A DNA stretch of 38,529 bases from JAAYYM01 sp964483155 (GTDB lineage Bacteria > Bacillota > Clostridia > Lachnospirales > Lachnospiraceae). Position numbers and translations under genes: made by a program. The notes below the pieces were generated by a model. It ran no database searches. It saw only the letters and a program-made list of their open reading frames with translations, and was not told where the DNA came from. Positions within the stretch are counted from its first letter, which is position 1; each line of letters opens with the position of its first letter. Positions 1-7,957 of the stretch are shown here, in pieces. The DNA lies in assembly GCA_964483155.1 (NCBI GenBank), contig CAZAAC010000025.1, positions 1 to 38,529 of the forward strand. The letters run 5' to 3'.

Positions 1-1251
1 ATCACCGGTTATGGATTGATTGACGGCAATCTGGTATATGTATACAGCCAGGATGCTTCTGTCATGAACGGTTCGGTGGGCGAAATGCATGCAAATAAAA
101 TTGTAAATCTTTACAACCTTGCATTGAAGACAGGAGCACCGGTTATCGGGCTGTTAGATTCAGCGGGATTAAGATTACAGGAAGCAACAGATGCATTGAA
201 TGCTTTCGGCAAGATTTACAAAAGACAAGTTCTTGCTTCAGGCGTGATTCCACAGATTACGGCCATTTTTGGAAATTGCGGTGGAGGATTAGCTGTTATT
301 CCAACACTTACAGATTTTACATTTATGGAAGAAACTCGTGCTAAATTATTTGTAAATACGCCTAATGCAATTGCAGGAAATGAAGTGAGTAAATGTGACA
401 GCGCATCTGCTAAATTCCAGAGCGAAGAATGTGGAACGGCAGACATGGTAGGGGATGAAGCTTCCATATTGAGTCAGATCAGACAGTTGATTACTATGTT
501 GCCAAGCAATAATGAAGAAACTGGTGCTTACGAAGATTGTTTAGATGATTTAAACAGGGCAAGTGATGATTTGGTTAATTGTGTAAGTGACACAACTGTT
601 GCTGTATCAAGAATTGCAGACAATCAGATGTTCTTTGAGATCAAATCTGGGTATGCAAAGGATATGGTAGTTGGCTTTATAAAGCTTAACGGCATGACAG
701 TGGGGGCAATTGCAAATAATGCTCTTGAACTTTCAACAGAAGGCTGTTACAAAGCTGCTGATTTTATTGGATTTTGTGATGCATTTGATATTCCGGTATT
801 ATCATTAACAAATGTAAAAGGATATGTTGCAACAATGGATTCTGAAAAGACGATTGCAAAGGCTGTTGCAAAACTAACTTATGCATTTGCAAATGCAACA
901 GTTCCTAAGGTCAACGTTATTATAGGACAGGCTTTTGGTAGTGCATATATTGCAATGAATTCTAAAGCAATTGGTGCAGATATGACATTTGCATGGTCAA
1001 CTGCTTCTATCGGCATGATGGATGCAGAACTTGCAGCAAAAATCATGTATGCAGGTCAAGGCGCTGATGTGATAGGCCAAAAAGCAAAAGAGTACGCTGA
1101 TCTGCAGTCAAGCGCTATTGCTGCAGCAAAGAGAGGTTATGTGGATCAAATTATTGAAGCATCTGATACAAGAAAATATGTAATTGGCGCTTTTGAAATG
1201 TTATTCACAAAGAGAGAAGACCGTCCGGGTAAAAAACACGGAACAGTTTAA
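1..1251 (+). CDS. mmdA: Acyl-CoA carboxyltransferase subunit (MmdA / PCC-beta family), 5' truncated
   Basis: This is the carboxyltransferase subunit of a biotin-dependent decarboxylase or transcarboxylase. It moves a carboxyl group between an acyl-CoA (methylmalonyl-CoA in the best-known relatives) and carrier-bound biotin. The reading frame is open from the first base (I-T-G-Y-G-L-I-D-G), so the true start and roughly the first 60 residues lie outside the window; the in-frame TTG at 16 is not the start. Visible signatures are YVYSQD near the start, the glycine-rich NCGGGLAVIP turn, the second-half IGQAFGSAYIAM turn and the C-terminal KKHGTV ending typical of MmdA/PCC-beta proteins. A biotin carrier, OadG-like, OadB and OadA genes follow with short gaps, so it is very probably the first visible gene of a membrane decarboxylase operon. 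The family is certain; the acyl-CoA substrate is inferred. Confidence 0.93.
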   Translation: MTGYGLIDGNLVYVYSQDASVMNGSVGEMHANKIVNLYNLALKTGAPVIGLLDSAGLRLQEATDALNAFGKIYKRQVLASGVIPQITAIFGNCGGGLAVIPTLTDFTFMEETRAKLFVNTPNAIAGNEVSKCDSASAKFQSEECGTADMVGDEASILSQIRQLITMLPSNNEETGAYEDCLDDLNRASDDLVNCVSDTTVAVSRIADNQMFFEIKSGYAKDMVVGFIKLNGMTVGAIANNALELSTEGCYKAADFIGFCDAFDIPVLSLTNVKGYVATMDSEKTIAKAVAKLTYAFANATVPKVNVIIGQAFGSAYIAMNSKAIGADMTFAWSTASIGMMDAELAAKIMYAGQGADVIGQKAKEYADLQSSAIAAAKRGYVDQIIEASDTRKYVIGAFEMLFTKREDRPGKKHGTV

Positions 1252-1268
1252 GAAAGGTGATACTTAAT

Positions 1269-2069
1269 ATGAAAAAGTTTAAATTAGTATTATGTTTAAT
1301 TACCTGTATTCTCAGTGTCACGGCATGTGGTAGTAAAGCGAAGGATACATTGAGCGTCGAACAAAGTGAAGCAGCGCAATCTAGAGCAGAACAAGTGATA
1401 CAGGGTGCATTTCTTTCGATGGACCAAGCGACTGCAGCACAAATGAAGGAATCAGGCGACGAGTATGTAGCATATGTATTTGAAAGCGTTTTATCTATGA
1501 AGGTTGATGGAAACGGTATGATAGGGGCTTTTGATTCATGGGTTGCGGCACAGAAGGATATGGGAACATTCGTAAGTATTGATGGCTATACGTCAAATTA
1601 CGATGGAGATAAAATAATTGTGGATGCTTCTATAACGGGAAGTAAAAAAACAGCGGTTGTTGAGTTTATTTTTGCAGATGATATGTATCTCACATTGGAA
1701 TCAGCAGCAACAAATGTAGATTATACGCTTGGTGAGAAAATGAATAAGGCAGTACTCAATACAATTTTGGGTATGGGTACAGTTTTTACGATACTGATAT
1801 TAATATCTTTTATTATTAGTTGCTTTTCTTATATTCCCAAAATTCAAAAAGCATTTGCAAAGAGTGATAAGAAAGAAATTTCGACAGCATCATCAGCTGT
1901 AAATAATACAATTGCACAGATTATTCAAAAAGAAGAATTATCTGGAGACTTAGAGTTGGTAGCAGTAATCACAGCAGCAATTGCTGCCGCTGGAACAACT
2001 ACTGGTTCAAATGACAAATTTGTAGTAAGAAGTATTAAAAGAAGAAAGAATAAATGGCAAAGAGCCTAA
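1269..2069 (+). CDS. OadG-family gamma subunit with lipoprotein N-terminus
   Basis: A 266-residue small-subunit homologue of Na+-pumping decarboxylases, which anchors and assembles the complex in the membrane. ATG 1269 is chosen because AAAGGTGA lies just upstream; an in-frame GTG at 1257 sits inside that ribosome-binding site. The protein begins with a lipoprotein signal peptide (MKKFKL, hydrophobic core, lipobox V-T-A-C with the acyl Cys near residue 21). About 120 residues of probable extracytoplasmic domain follow, then one hydrophobic helix (about residues 162-186) and the OadG-type C-terminus with ELVAVITAAIAAAG and FVVRSIKRRK. Classical OadG proteins are only about 80 residues, so the lipid-anchored outer domain is an addition. 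It lies between the carboxyltransferase and biotin-carrier genes. The role of the outer domain is unknown. Confidence 0.85.
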   Translation: MKKFKLVLCLITCILSVTACGSKAKDTLSVEQSEAAQSRAEQVIQGAFLSMDQATAAQMKESGDEYVAYVFESVLSMKVDGNGMIGAFDSWVAAQKDMGTFVSIDGYTSNYDGDKIIVDASITGSKKTAVVEFIFADDMYLTLESAATNVDYTLGEKMNKAVLNTILGMGTVFTILILISFIISCFSYIPKIQKAFAKSDKKEISTASSAVNNTIAQIIQKEELSGDLELVAVITAAIAAAGTTTGSNDKFVVRSIKRRKNKWQRA

Positions 2070-2087
2070 TTATAGGAGGAAAGTAAA

Positions 2088-2474
2088 ATGAAAAACTATA
2101 CCATTACCGTCAACGGAAATGTATATGATGTAACAGTAGAAGAAGGAACAGGAAATGCAGTGACACCAGTAGCAGCACCAAGAGTAGCACCAGTAGCAGC
2201 ACCAGTTGCAACACCAGTTGCAGCAAAAGCAGCAGCACCAGCGGCAAGTGCTGGAGCAGGTTCGGTGAAGATTGAAGCAGGCGCAGCAGGTAAAATATTT
2301 AAGGTAGAAGCAAAGGTTGGCCAGGCAGTGAATTCTGGAGATACCATTGTCGTGTTAGAAGCAATGAAAATGGAAATCCCAGTAGTGGCACCTAGTGCAG
2401 GAACTGTTGCCAGCATTGATTGTGCGGTAGGAGATGCTGTTGAAGCAGGTGTATTATTGGCAACACTTAATTAG
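2088..2474 (+). CDS. Biotin/lipoyl carrier protein of the decarboxylase
   Basis: A 128-residue biotin carboxyl carrier that shuttles the carboxyl group between the carboxyltransferase subunits and the membrane pump. It has an N-terminal beta segment (MKNYTITVNGNVYDV), a flexible Pro-Ala-Val linker (about residues 26-57) and a C-terminal biotinyl domain with the attachment motif EAMKMEI; the biotinylated lysine is K94. The start at ATG 2088 has AGGAGG upstream. It resembles the free gamma/1.3S-type carriers (MmdC family). This fits the neighbouring OadA gene, which ends without its own biotin domain. It therefore probably serves both carboxyltransferases of this operon. Confidence 0.95.
   Translation: MKNYTITVNGNVYDVTVEEGTGNAVTPVAAPRVAPVAAPVATPVAAKAAAPAASAGAGSVKIEAGAAGKIFKVEAKVGQAVNSGDTIVVLEAMKMEIPVVAPSAGTVASIDCAVGDAVEAGVLLATLN
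2165..2252 (+). repeat. Imperfect 12-15 bp repeats coding for the Pro-Ala linker
   Basis: Short imperfect repeats of the type ccagtagcagca and ccagttgcagca encode the A-P-V-A linker of the biotin carrier. The repeats stay in frame and are explained by the protein; such linkers are common in biotinyl and lipoyl carriers. Confidence 0.8.
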
Positions 2475-2512
2475 TGTTGTATCTTAATTAAGAATAATAT
2501 GGAGGTCACAAA

Positions 2513-3664
2513 ATGTCATATGTAGTTAGTACATTGGAAAATCTAGTGGGACAAACGGCGTTCTTGGGTTTAGCCTGGGGAAATTATGTTATGATTGCCG
2601 TAGCCTGTCTCTTTCTATATTTAGCCATAAGAAAAGAATACGAACCGCTTCTGTTGCTTCCTATTGCTTTTGGTATGCTGTTGGTAAATATTTATCCAGA
2701 TATCATGATGACGATAGAGGATTCTGCCAGTGGAACAGGTGGACTGCTCCATTACTTCTATTTATTGGATGAATGGGCAATTCTTCCATCACTCATTTTT
2801 ATGGGAGTAGGGGCAATGACTGATTTTGGTCCGTTGATTGCAAATCCCAAAAGCTTTTTATTAGGAGCAGCAGCACAGCTAGGTATATTTGTAGCATATT
2901 TTGGAGCAATTGCATTAGGGTTTAATGATAAAGCAGCAGCAGCAATATCTATTATTGGAGGAGCAGATGGTCCTACATCTATATTCCTCGCAGGAAAATT
3001 AGGACAGACTGCATTGCTGGGACCGATTGCAGTGGCAGCATATTCATATATGTCACTCGTGCCAATTATACAGCCGCCAATCATGAAACTATTTACAACC
3101 AAAAAGGAAAGATTGATTAAAATGGATCAATTGCGTCCAGTATCAAAGCTGGAAAGAATTCTGTTCCCAATTATCGTTACCATCGTTGTTTGTATGATTC
3201 TTCCAACAACAGCACCATTGATAGGTATGCTAATGCTTGGTAATTTATTTAGGGAATCCGGTGTTGTAAGACAGCTTACGGATACGGCTTCAAATGCATT
3301 AATGTATATTGTTGTAATATTACTGGGGACATCTGTTGGGGCAACAACAAGTGCAGAAGCATTTTTAAAGTGGGATACGATTAAGATTGTAGTATTAGGC
3401 TTAATAGCATTTGCATTTGGTACATTTGGTGGTGTTATGTTTGGAAAATTGATGTGTTTCTTTACAAAAGGAAAGGTCAATCCACTTATTGGCTCGGCAG
3501 GTGTTTCAGCTGTGCCGATGGCAGCCAGAGTTTCGCAGAAAGTCGGAGCTGAAGCTGACCCTACTAATTTCTTATTAATGCATGCAATGGGACCGAATGT
3601 GGCAGGTGTTATCGGAACAGCAGTAGCTGCCGGAACGTTTATGGCTATTTTCGGAGTTAAATAA
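2513..3664 (+). CDS. oadB: Sodium-ion-translocating decarboxylase beta subunit (OadB/MmdB/GcdB family)
   Basis: A 383-residue integral membrane subunit that decarboxylates carboxybiotin and couples this to Na+ export. The start ATG 2513 has GGAGGT seven bases upstream. Many hydrophobic helices are visible. Residues known to matter in the Klebsiella subunit are conserved in spacing: the Asp of GGADGP is D152, and the N-x3-G-x4-S-x6-R pattern is N323, G327, S332 and R339. Length is usual for a family in which members have about 380-430 residues. It lies between the biotin-carrier and 5S/OadA genes. Its presence shows that the complex is an ion pump and not only a soluble transcarboxylase. Family members differ in substrate only through the carboxyltransferase partner, so this gene does not settle the substrate. 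Confidence 0.96.
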   Translation: MSYVVSTLENLVGQTAFLGLAWGNYVMIAVACLFLYLAIRKEYEPLLLLPIAFGMLLVNIYPDIMMTIEDSASGTGGLLHYFYLLDEWAILPSLIFMGVGAMTDFGPLIANPKSFLLGAAAQLGIFVAYFGAIALGFNDKAAAAISIIGGADGPTSIFLAGKLGQTALLGPIAVAAYSYMSLVPIIQPPIMKLFTTKKERLIKMDQLRPVSKLERILFPIIVTIVVCMILPTTAPLIGMLMLGNLFRESGVVRQLTDTASNALMYIVVILLGTSVGATTSAEAFLKWDTIKIVVLGLIAFAFGTFGGVMFGKLMCFFTKGKVNPLIGSAGVSAVPMAARVSQKVGAEADPTNFLLMHAMGPNVAGVIGTAVAAGTFMAIFGVK

Positions 3665-3711
3665 GTAATAGCAGTATATGATTTTATCTTAAATAAATAG
3701 GAGGAAAACAA

Positions 3712-5139
3712 ATGTCAGAAACAGTTAAAAAACCGATTAAAATTACTGAGACAGTATTGCGTGATGCGCATCAATCGCTGATTGCAACGAGAATGCCTAC
3801 AGATAGAATGTTACCGATTCTTGATAAACTGGATAGAGTTGGTTATCATTCATTGGAATGCTGGGGAGGCGCTACTTTTGATGCATCACTTCGTTTCTTA
3901 AAAGAAGATCCTTGGGACAGACTTAGGAAAATCAGAGCAGGTGTGAAAAATACGAAACTGCAGATGCTTTTTAGAGGACAGAATATTCTTGGATATCGTC
4001 CATATGGAGATGATGTGGTAGAATATTTTGTGCAGAAGTCGATTGCAAACGGGATTGATATTATTCGTATCTTTGATTGCTTTAATGATTTGAGAAATCT
4101 GCAGGCTGCTGTTGATGCAACAAATAAAGAAAAGATAAGCTCTGGAAAAGGACATGCACAAATAGCACTTTCTTATACCCTTGGTGATTCTTATACAATG
4201 GAATATTGGATGGATATGGCTAAAAGAATCGAAGAGATGGGTGCAGATTCTATATGCATTAAAGATATGGCTGGATTGCTTTTGCCATATAAGGCTTCTG
4301 AATTAATTGAGGCTATGAAGAGCGCTTCAAAGCTTCCGATTCAATTGCATTCACATTATACATCAGGTGTAGCAGGAATGACTTATATGAAAGCAGTAGA
4401 AGCGGGAGTGGATGTGATTGACTGTGCTATTTCTCCACTAGCTATGGGGACTTCTCAGCCGGCAACAGAAGTTTTGGTTGAGACATTTAAGGGAACACCA
4501 TATGATACTGGTTATGATCAGATATTACTTGCTGAAATCGCAGATTATTTTAGACCTTTTAGAGATGAGTGCCTTGATAACGGTCTCTTGAATCCGAAGA
4601 TTATGGGTGTTGACATTAAAACACTATTATATCAGGTTCCAGGCGGAATGTTATCAAATATGGTATCACAATTGAAGGAACAGAATGCAGAAGATAAGTA
4701 TTATGAAGTACTGCAGGAAATCCCTAGAGTGCGTAAAGACTTGGGAGAACCACCTCTTGTTACCCCATCTTCTCAAATCGTTGGTACACAGGCAGTATTT
4801 AATGTGCTGATGGGCGAGAGATATAAAATGGCAACGAAGGAAACAAAGGCAATATTGAAGGGTGAATATGGTCAGACTGTAAAGCCTATGAACCAGGATG
4901 TAATTGACAAGGTTATTCCGGGCGAGGAAAGAATTACATGCCGTCCAGCAGATTTGATTCCTAAGGAGCTTGAAACTTTAGAGTCAGAGATGAAAGAATG
5001 GAAGCAGCAGGATGAAGACGTATTGTCCTATGCATTGTTCCCTCAGGTTGCAATTGATTTTTTCAAGTATCGTCAAGCACAACAGGAAAAAGTCGATATG
5101 ACCAAAGCAGATACTGAAAATGGTGTTTATCCTGTATAA
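3712..5139 (+). CDS. oadA: Oxaloacetate decarboxylase alpha / transcarboxylase 5S-type carboxyltransferase
   Basis: A 475-residue carboxyltransferase of the pyruvate-carboxylase-B/OadA/5S family that exchanges a carboxyl group between oxaloacetate/pyruvate and biotin. The TIM-barrel metal site is visible: D18 in LRDAHQSL, the lysine expected to be carbamylated (K184 in ICIKDMAG), and H213 and H215 in QLHSHY. The C-terminal conserved helical region (about residues 290-450) is present. The C-terminal biotinyl domain of Klebsiella-type OadA is absent, consistent with the separate carrier gene upstream. The start at ATG 3712 has AGGAGG upstream. It is the last gene of the operon and is followed by a hairpin. 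Together with the acyl-CoA carboxyltransferase it gives the complex two potential carboxyl-donor modules. Confidence 0.94.
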   Translation: MSETVKKPIKITETVLRDAHQSLIATRMPTDRMLPILDKLDRVGYHSLECWGGATFDASLRFLKEDPWDRLRKIRAGVKNTKLQMLFRGQNILGYRPYGDDVVEYFVQKSIANGIDIIRIFDCFNDLRNLQAAVDATNKEKISSGKGHAQIALSYTLGDSYTMEYWMDMAKRIEEMGADSICIKDMAGLLLPYKASELIEAMKSASKLPIQLHSHYTSGVAGMTYMKAVEAGVDVIDCAISPLAMGTSQPATEVLVETFKGTPYDTGYDQILLAEIADYFRPFRDECLDNGLLNPKIMGVDIKTLLYQVPGGMLSNMVSQLKEQNAEDKYYEVLQEIPRVRKDLGEPPLVTPSSQIVGTQAVFNVLMGERYKMATKETKAILKGEYGQTVKPMNQDVIDKVIPGEERITCRPADLIPKELETLESEMKEWKQQDEDVLSYALFPQVAIDFFKYRQAQQEKVDMTKADTENGVYPV

Positions 5140-5164
5140 GTATTCTGTATAAACAAAATATATA

Positions 5165-5193
5165 TGGAAATTTAAAATAACATGTGTTATAAT
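5165..5193 (+). promoter_or_regulatory. Candidate promoter of the tetR gene (extended -10)
   Basis: TGGAAA (5165-5170, four of six matches to TTGACA), a 17-bp spacer and TGT-TATAAT (5185-5193), an extended -10. The predicted start near 5200 falls inside the inverted repeat that follows. It lies after the oadA stop and before tetR. Confidence 0.6.
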
Positions 5194-5231
5194 GGCGGGT
5201 GAACAGTATTATTCACCTGCCATTTTATTGT
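5194..5231 (+). terminator. Inverted repeat: terminator of the decarboxylase operon and/or TetR operator
   Basis: GGCGGGTGAA (5194-5203) and TTCACCTGCC (5212-5221) pair over ten positions, one of them G-T, around an eight-base loop; ATTTTATTG follows. The position after the last decarboxylase gene and the T-rich tail fit an intrinsic terminator. The core GGTGAA-N8-TTCACC directly after an extended -10 also fits an operator for the TetR protein encoded 40 bases downstream. The two readings are not exclusive. Confidence 0.6.
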
Positions 5232-5261
5232 GCTTTTTGAAAATGAAAGGAGTTACTTGCT

Positions 5262-5831
5262 ATGGCGAGAAAAGAAGTAATTACAAAAAAAATGATATTA
5301 GAGGGCGCTTTTTCAATGGTCAGAAAAAGTGGACTTGAAGCAGTGACTGCCAGAAAACTTGCACAAGAGATTGGCTGTTCAACGCAACCCATTTTCCGTG
5401 TTTATAAGAATATGGATGAATTATATAAAGAACTGTATCATGAAGCAAGAATTTTTTATGAAGATTTTTATGAAATGAATACCTATACAGATGCTACACC
5501 CTTTGTCGAACTTGGGCTTTCTTATATTAAATTTGCACAAAAAGAAATAAACCTATTTAAATTACTTTTTTTAACAAAACATGGAGAAGATCAAACCATG
5601 TATGATTTAATTAATGGTAGTAATCATCAAGGATATGTGATTCGCGAGATTAGAAGAATCAAAAATCTGAATCCAGATTATGCAGGCAGTATTTTTATGA
5701 AAATATTTACGTTTATTCATGGCATGGCTTGTATGGCAGTCAGTGGAGAATTTGATTTAGAGCAGGATGAAGTGGTAAAAATGATTCGAGATGCTTATCT
5801 TGCTTTTACAAATGATTCAAAGGAGGGATAA
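5262..5831 (+). CDS. TetR/AcrR family transcriptional regulator
   Basis: A 189-residue DNA-binding regulator. Residues 1-55 form the TetR helix-turn-helix (ILEGAFSMV, AVTARKLAQEIGCSTQPIF, YKNMDELY); the remaining, mostly helical part is the ligand-binding and dimer domain. ATG 5262 has AAAGGAG upstream. It follows the decarboxylase operon on the same strand and its stop overlaps the next ATG by one base, so it is co-transcribed with the flavoprotein gene. A palindrome in its own promoter region is a reasonable autoregulatory operator. The ligand and any control over the decarboxylase operon are not shown by the sequence. Confidence 0.92.
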   Translation: MARKEVITKKMILEGAFSMVRKSGLEAVTARKLAQEIGCSTQPIFRVYKNMDELYKELYHEARIFYEDFYEMNTYTDATPFVELGLSYIKFAQKEINLFKLLFLTKHGEDQTMYDLINGSNHQGYVIREIRRIKNLNPDYAGSIFMKIFTFIHGMACMAVSGEFDLEQDEVVKMIRDAYLAFTNDSKEG

Positions 5832-7069
5832 TGAGCAAAGATGTAATCATTATTGGTGGCGGAGCTGCTGGAATGCTTGCCGCAATTGAGGCAGGAAGAA
5901 ATGGAAACAGGGTATCCCTGTATGAAAAAAATGATAAATTAGGGAAGAAACTTTATATTACCGGAAAAGGAAGATGCAATCTGACAAACGCATGCGAGGA
6001 TGTGACTTTCTTTCAAAATATAATGACTGGCAAAAAGTTTATGTATAGTGCATTCTATGAGATGTCGAATCAACAGACAATTCATTATTTTGAGGAACTT
6101 GGTTTAAAGACAAAAATCGAGCGCGGAGAACGTGTCTTTCCTGTAAGTGACCATTCTTCGGATGTAATTAGAGCTTTGGAAAATGAATTAAAAAATAGAC
6201 GATACAATATTCACATATATTTGCATAAAGAGATTGTTAAGATAGAGCAAAATAACGGCACTGTTTTTGGGGTTGTATTAAAGGATGGAAGCAAAGTAAA
6301 AGCAGATAGTGTAATCGTTGCTACAGGAGGGCGTTCCTATCCTGCTTGCGGTTCAACGGGGGATGGTTATCGATTTGCATTAGAATGTGGTCATACGGTC
6401 AGTGAACAGCGGCCAGCATTGGTCCCTTTAGAGACAGAAGAAGCTTTTGTTAAAGAACTGCAAGGCCTTTCATTAAAGAATGTTAAGGCAATGATACGTG
6501 TGGATGATAAGAATATATATGAAGGATTTGGCGAAATGCTATTTACGCATTTTGGTGTTAGTGGACCACTCGTTTTGACAGCAAGTAGTTTTCTGAAAAG
6601 AGAAATGTATGATAGAAAGATGAAGCTCATATTGGATTTAAAGCCAGCACTTTCGATGCAGCAGCTAAATGAAAGGGTGCTTCGAGATTTTGCAGAGAAT
6701 CAGAATAGGCAATTTAAAAATGCACTTGGTAAGTTATTACCTGTTAAATTAATACCAATTATCATTCAACTTTCGGGCATTCATGAAGATAAGAAAGTAA
6801 ATGAAATCAATAAGGAAGAAAGATTGAAATTAATTGCATTACTGAAAAATTTCGAAATGACAGTTTTAGGTGACAGAGGGTTTACCGAAGCAGTCATCAC
6901 GCAAGGTGGTATTACACTTAAAGAAATTAATCCAAGTACGATGGAATCAAAAATCGTGAAGGGACTCTATTTTGTAGGTGAAGTACTTGATGTAGATGCA
7001 CTTACAGGCGGTTTTAATCTTCAGATTGCATGGTCCACAGGATATCTCGCGGGAAATAGTATCAAATAG
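5831..7069 (+). CDS. HI0933/YhiN-family FAD-dependent oxidoreductase
   Basis: A 412-residue flavoprotein of the HI0933 family, also annotated as aminoacetone-oxidase-type FAD enzyme; its physiological reaction is not established. The N-terminal FAD Rossmann motif (IIGGGAAGMLAAIEA), the family motif KLGKKLYITGKGRCNLTN, a second nucleotide-binding stretch (VIVATGGRSYPACGSTGDG) and the C-terminal FAD motif (LYFVGEVLDVDALTGGFNLQ) are all present. The start codon overlaps the tetR stop in TAATG, with GGAGG just upstream. In many Firmicutes this gene precedes cytidylate kinase and ispH; here ispH follows directly, after 33 bases. Confidence 0.93.
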   Translation: MSKDVIIIGGGAAGMLAAIEAGRNGNRVSLYEKNDKLGKKLYITGKGRCNLTNACEDVTFFQNIMTGKKFMYSAFYEMSNQQTIHYFEELGLKTKIERGERVFPVSDHSSDVIRALENELKNRRYNIHIYLHKEIVKIEQNNGTVFGVVLKDGSKVKADSVIVATGGRSYPACGSTGDGYRFALECGHTVSEQRPALVPLETEEAFVKELQGLSLKNVKAMIRVDDKNIYEGFGEMLFTHFGVSGPLVLTASSFLKREMYDRKMKLILDLKPALSMQQLNERVLRDFAENQNRQFKNALGKLLPVKLIPIIIQLSGIHEDKKVNEINKEERLKLIALLKNFEMTVLGDRGFTEAVITQGGITLKEINPSTMESKIVKGLYFVGEVLDVDALTGGFNLQIAWSTGYLAGNSIK

Positions 7070-7102
7070 TAAAATATTGATTTGATAAGGAGAAGTAAAT
7101 TT

Positions 7103-7957
7103 ATGGAAGTGATACTTGCGAAAAGTGCAGGCTTTTGCTTTGGCGTACGGCGAGCAATGGACAAGGTGTATGAACGCGTTGGAACAGGGGAACAAATCTA
7201 TATGCTTGGTTCTATTATTCATAATGAAGAAGTGGTTAAGGATTTGGAGAAACGGGGCGTTAAGGTATTGCAATCTCCAGAAGAATTATTGTTACTACAT
7301 GAAGGAGCGGTAGTGATTCGCTCGCATGGGGTGTCAAAAGATATCTACAAAATGATTGAAGAAAAAGGACTCACTTGTGTAGATGCTACATGTCCATTTG
7401 TACGTAAGATACATAAAATTGTGGAAGATGAAAGCGAAAAAGGAGCACATATTGTAATTATTGGAAATGCAAATCATCCCGAAGTAGAGGGAATAAAAGG
7501 ATGGTCAAAAACACCAACTGTTGTAATTGAATCCGCGGAAGAAGCTAGAAATTATGAAATGCCTCATAATCAAATGGTTTGTATTGTATCCCAAACTACA
7601 TTCAACTATAACAAATTTCAAGAATTAGTTGAAATTTTTTTAAAAAAAGGTTATGATATAAATGTTGTGAATACAATTTGCAATGCAACGGAAGAACGAC
7701 AAAAAGAAGCTGCGGAGATTGCAAGAAAAGTAGACATGATGATTGTGATTGGAGGGACACATAGTTCCAATACACAAAAATTATATGAGATTTGTAAGGC
7801 GGAATGTGCAAATACTCATTATATACAGACACTAGAGGACTTGTATTTAGAGACAGAGACTACTAAATCCATTCGTTGTGTAGGTATTACCGCAGGGGCG
7901 TCAACGCCAAATAATATTATTGAGGAGGTTCAAAAATATGTCAGAATTGACTTTTGA
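7103..7957 (+). CDS. ispH: 4-hydroxy-3-methylbut-2-enyl diphosphate reductase
   Basis: IspH (LytB), the [4Fe-4S] enzyme of the last step of the MEP isoprenoid pathway, makes IPP and DMAPP from HMBPP. The start is ATG 7103, preceded by AAGGAG nine bases away; an in-frame TTG at 7082 lies upstream of that site and is rejected. The 284-residue protein has the cluster cysteines in GFCFGVRRA (C12), DATCPFVRK and NTICNATEERQ, plus the active-site SIIHNEEV and RSHG segments. Its 3' end overlaps the S1 gene by 20 bases. In several clostridia IspH and S1 are one fused protein; here they are separate but overlapping frames. Confidence 0.97.
   Translation: MEVILAKSAGFCFGVRRAMDKVYERVGTGEQIYMLGSIIHNEEVVKDLEKRGVKVLQSPEELLLLHEGAVVIRSHGVSKDIYKMIEEKGLTCVDATCPFVRKIHKIVEDESEKGAHIVIIGNANHPEVEGIKGWSKTPTVVIESAEEARNYEMPHNQMVCIVSQTTFNYNKFQELVEIFLKKGYDINVVNTICNATEERQKEAAEIARKVDMMIVIGGTHSSNTQKLYEICKAECANTHYIQTLEDLYLETETTKSIRCVGITAGASTPNNIIEEVQKYVRIDF

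Noticed and set aside
2165..2252. Regular short repeats that might suggest a CRISPR or tandem-repeat locus
   Set aside because: The units are 12-15 bases, in frame, without spacers, and code for a carrier-protein linker.
2096..2416. Minus-strand open frame rich in Ala/Thr opposite the biotin carrier
   Set aside because: Composition simply mirrors the repeated Pro-Ala codons of the sense gene.
3127..3711. Long minus-strand open frame (194 codons) across the end of oadB
   Set aside because: It is antisense to a clearly coding membrane-protein gene, has no ribosome-binding site and gives no recognisable protein.
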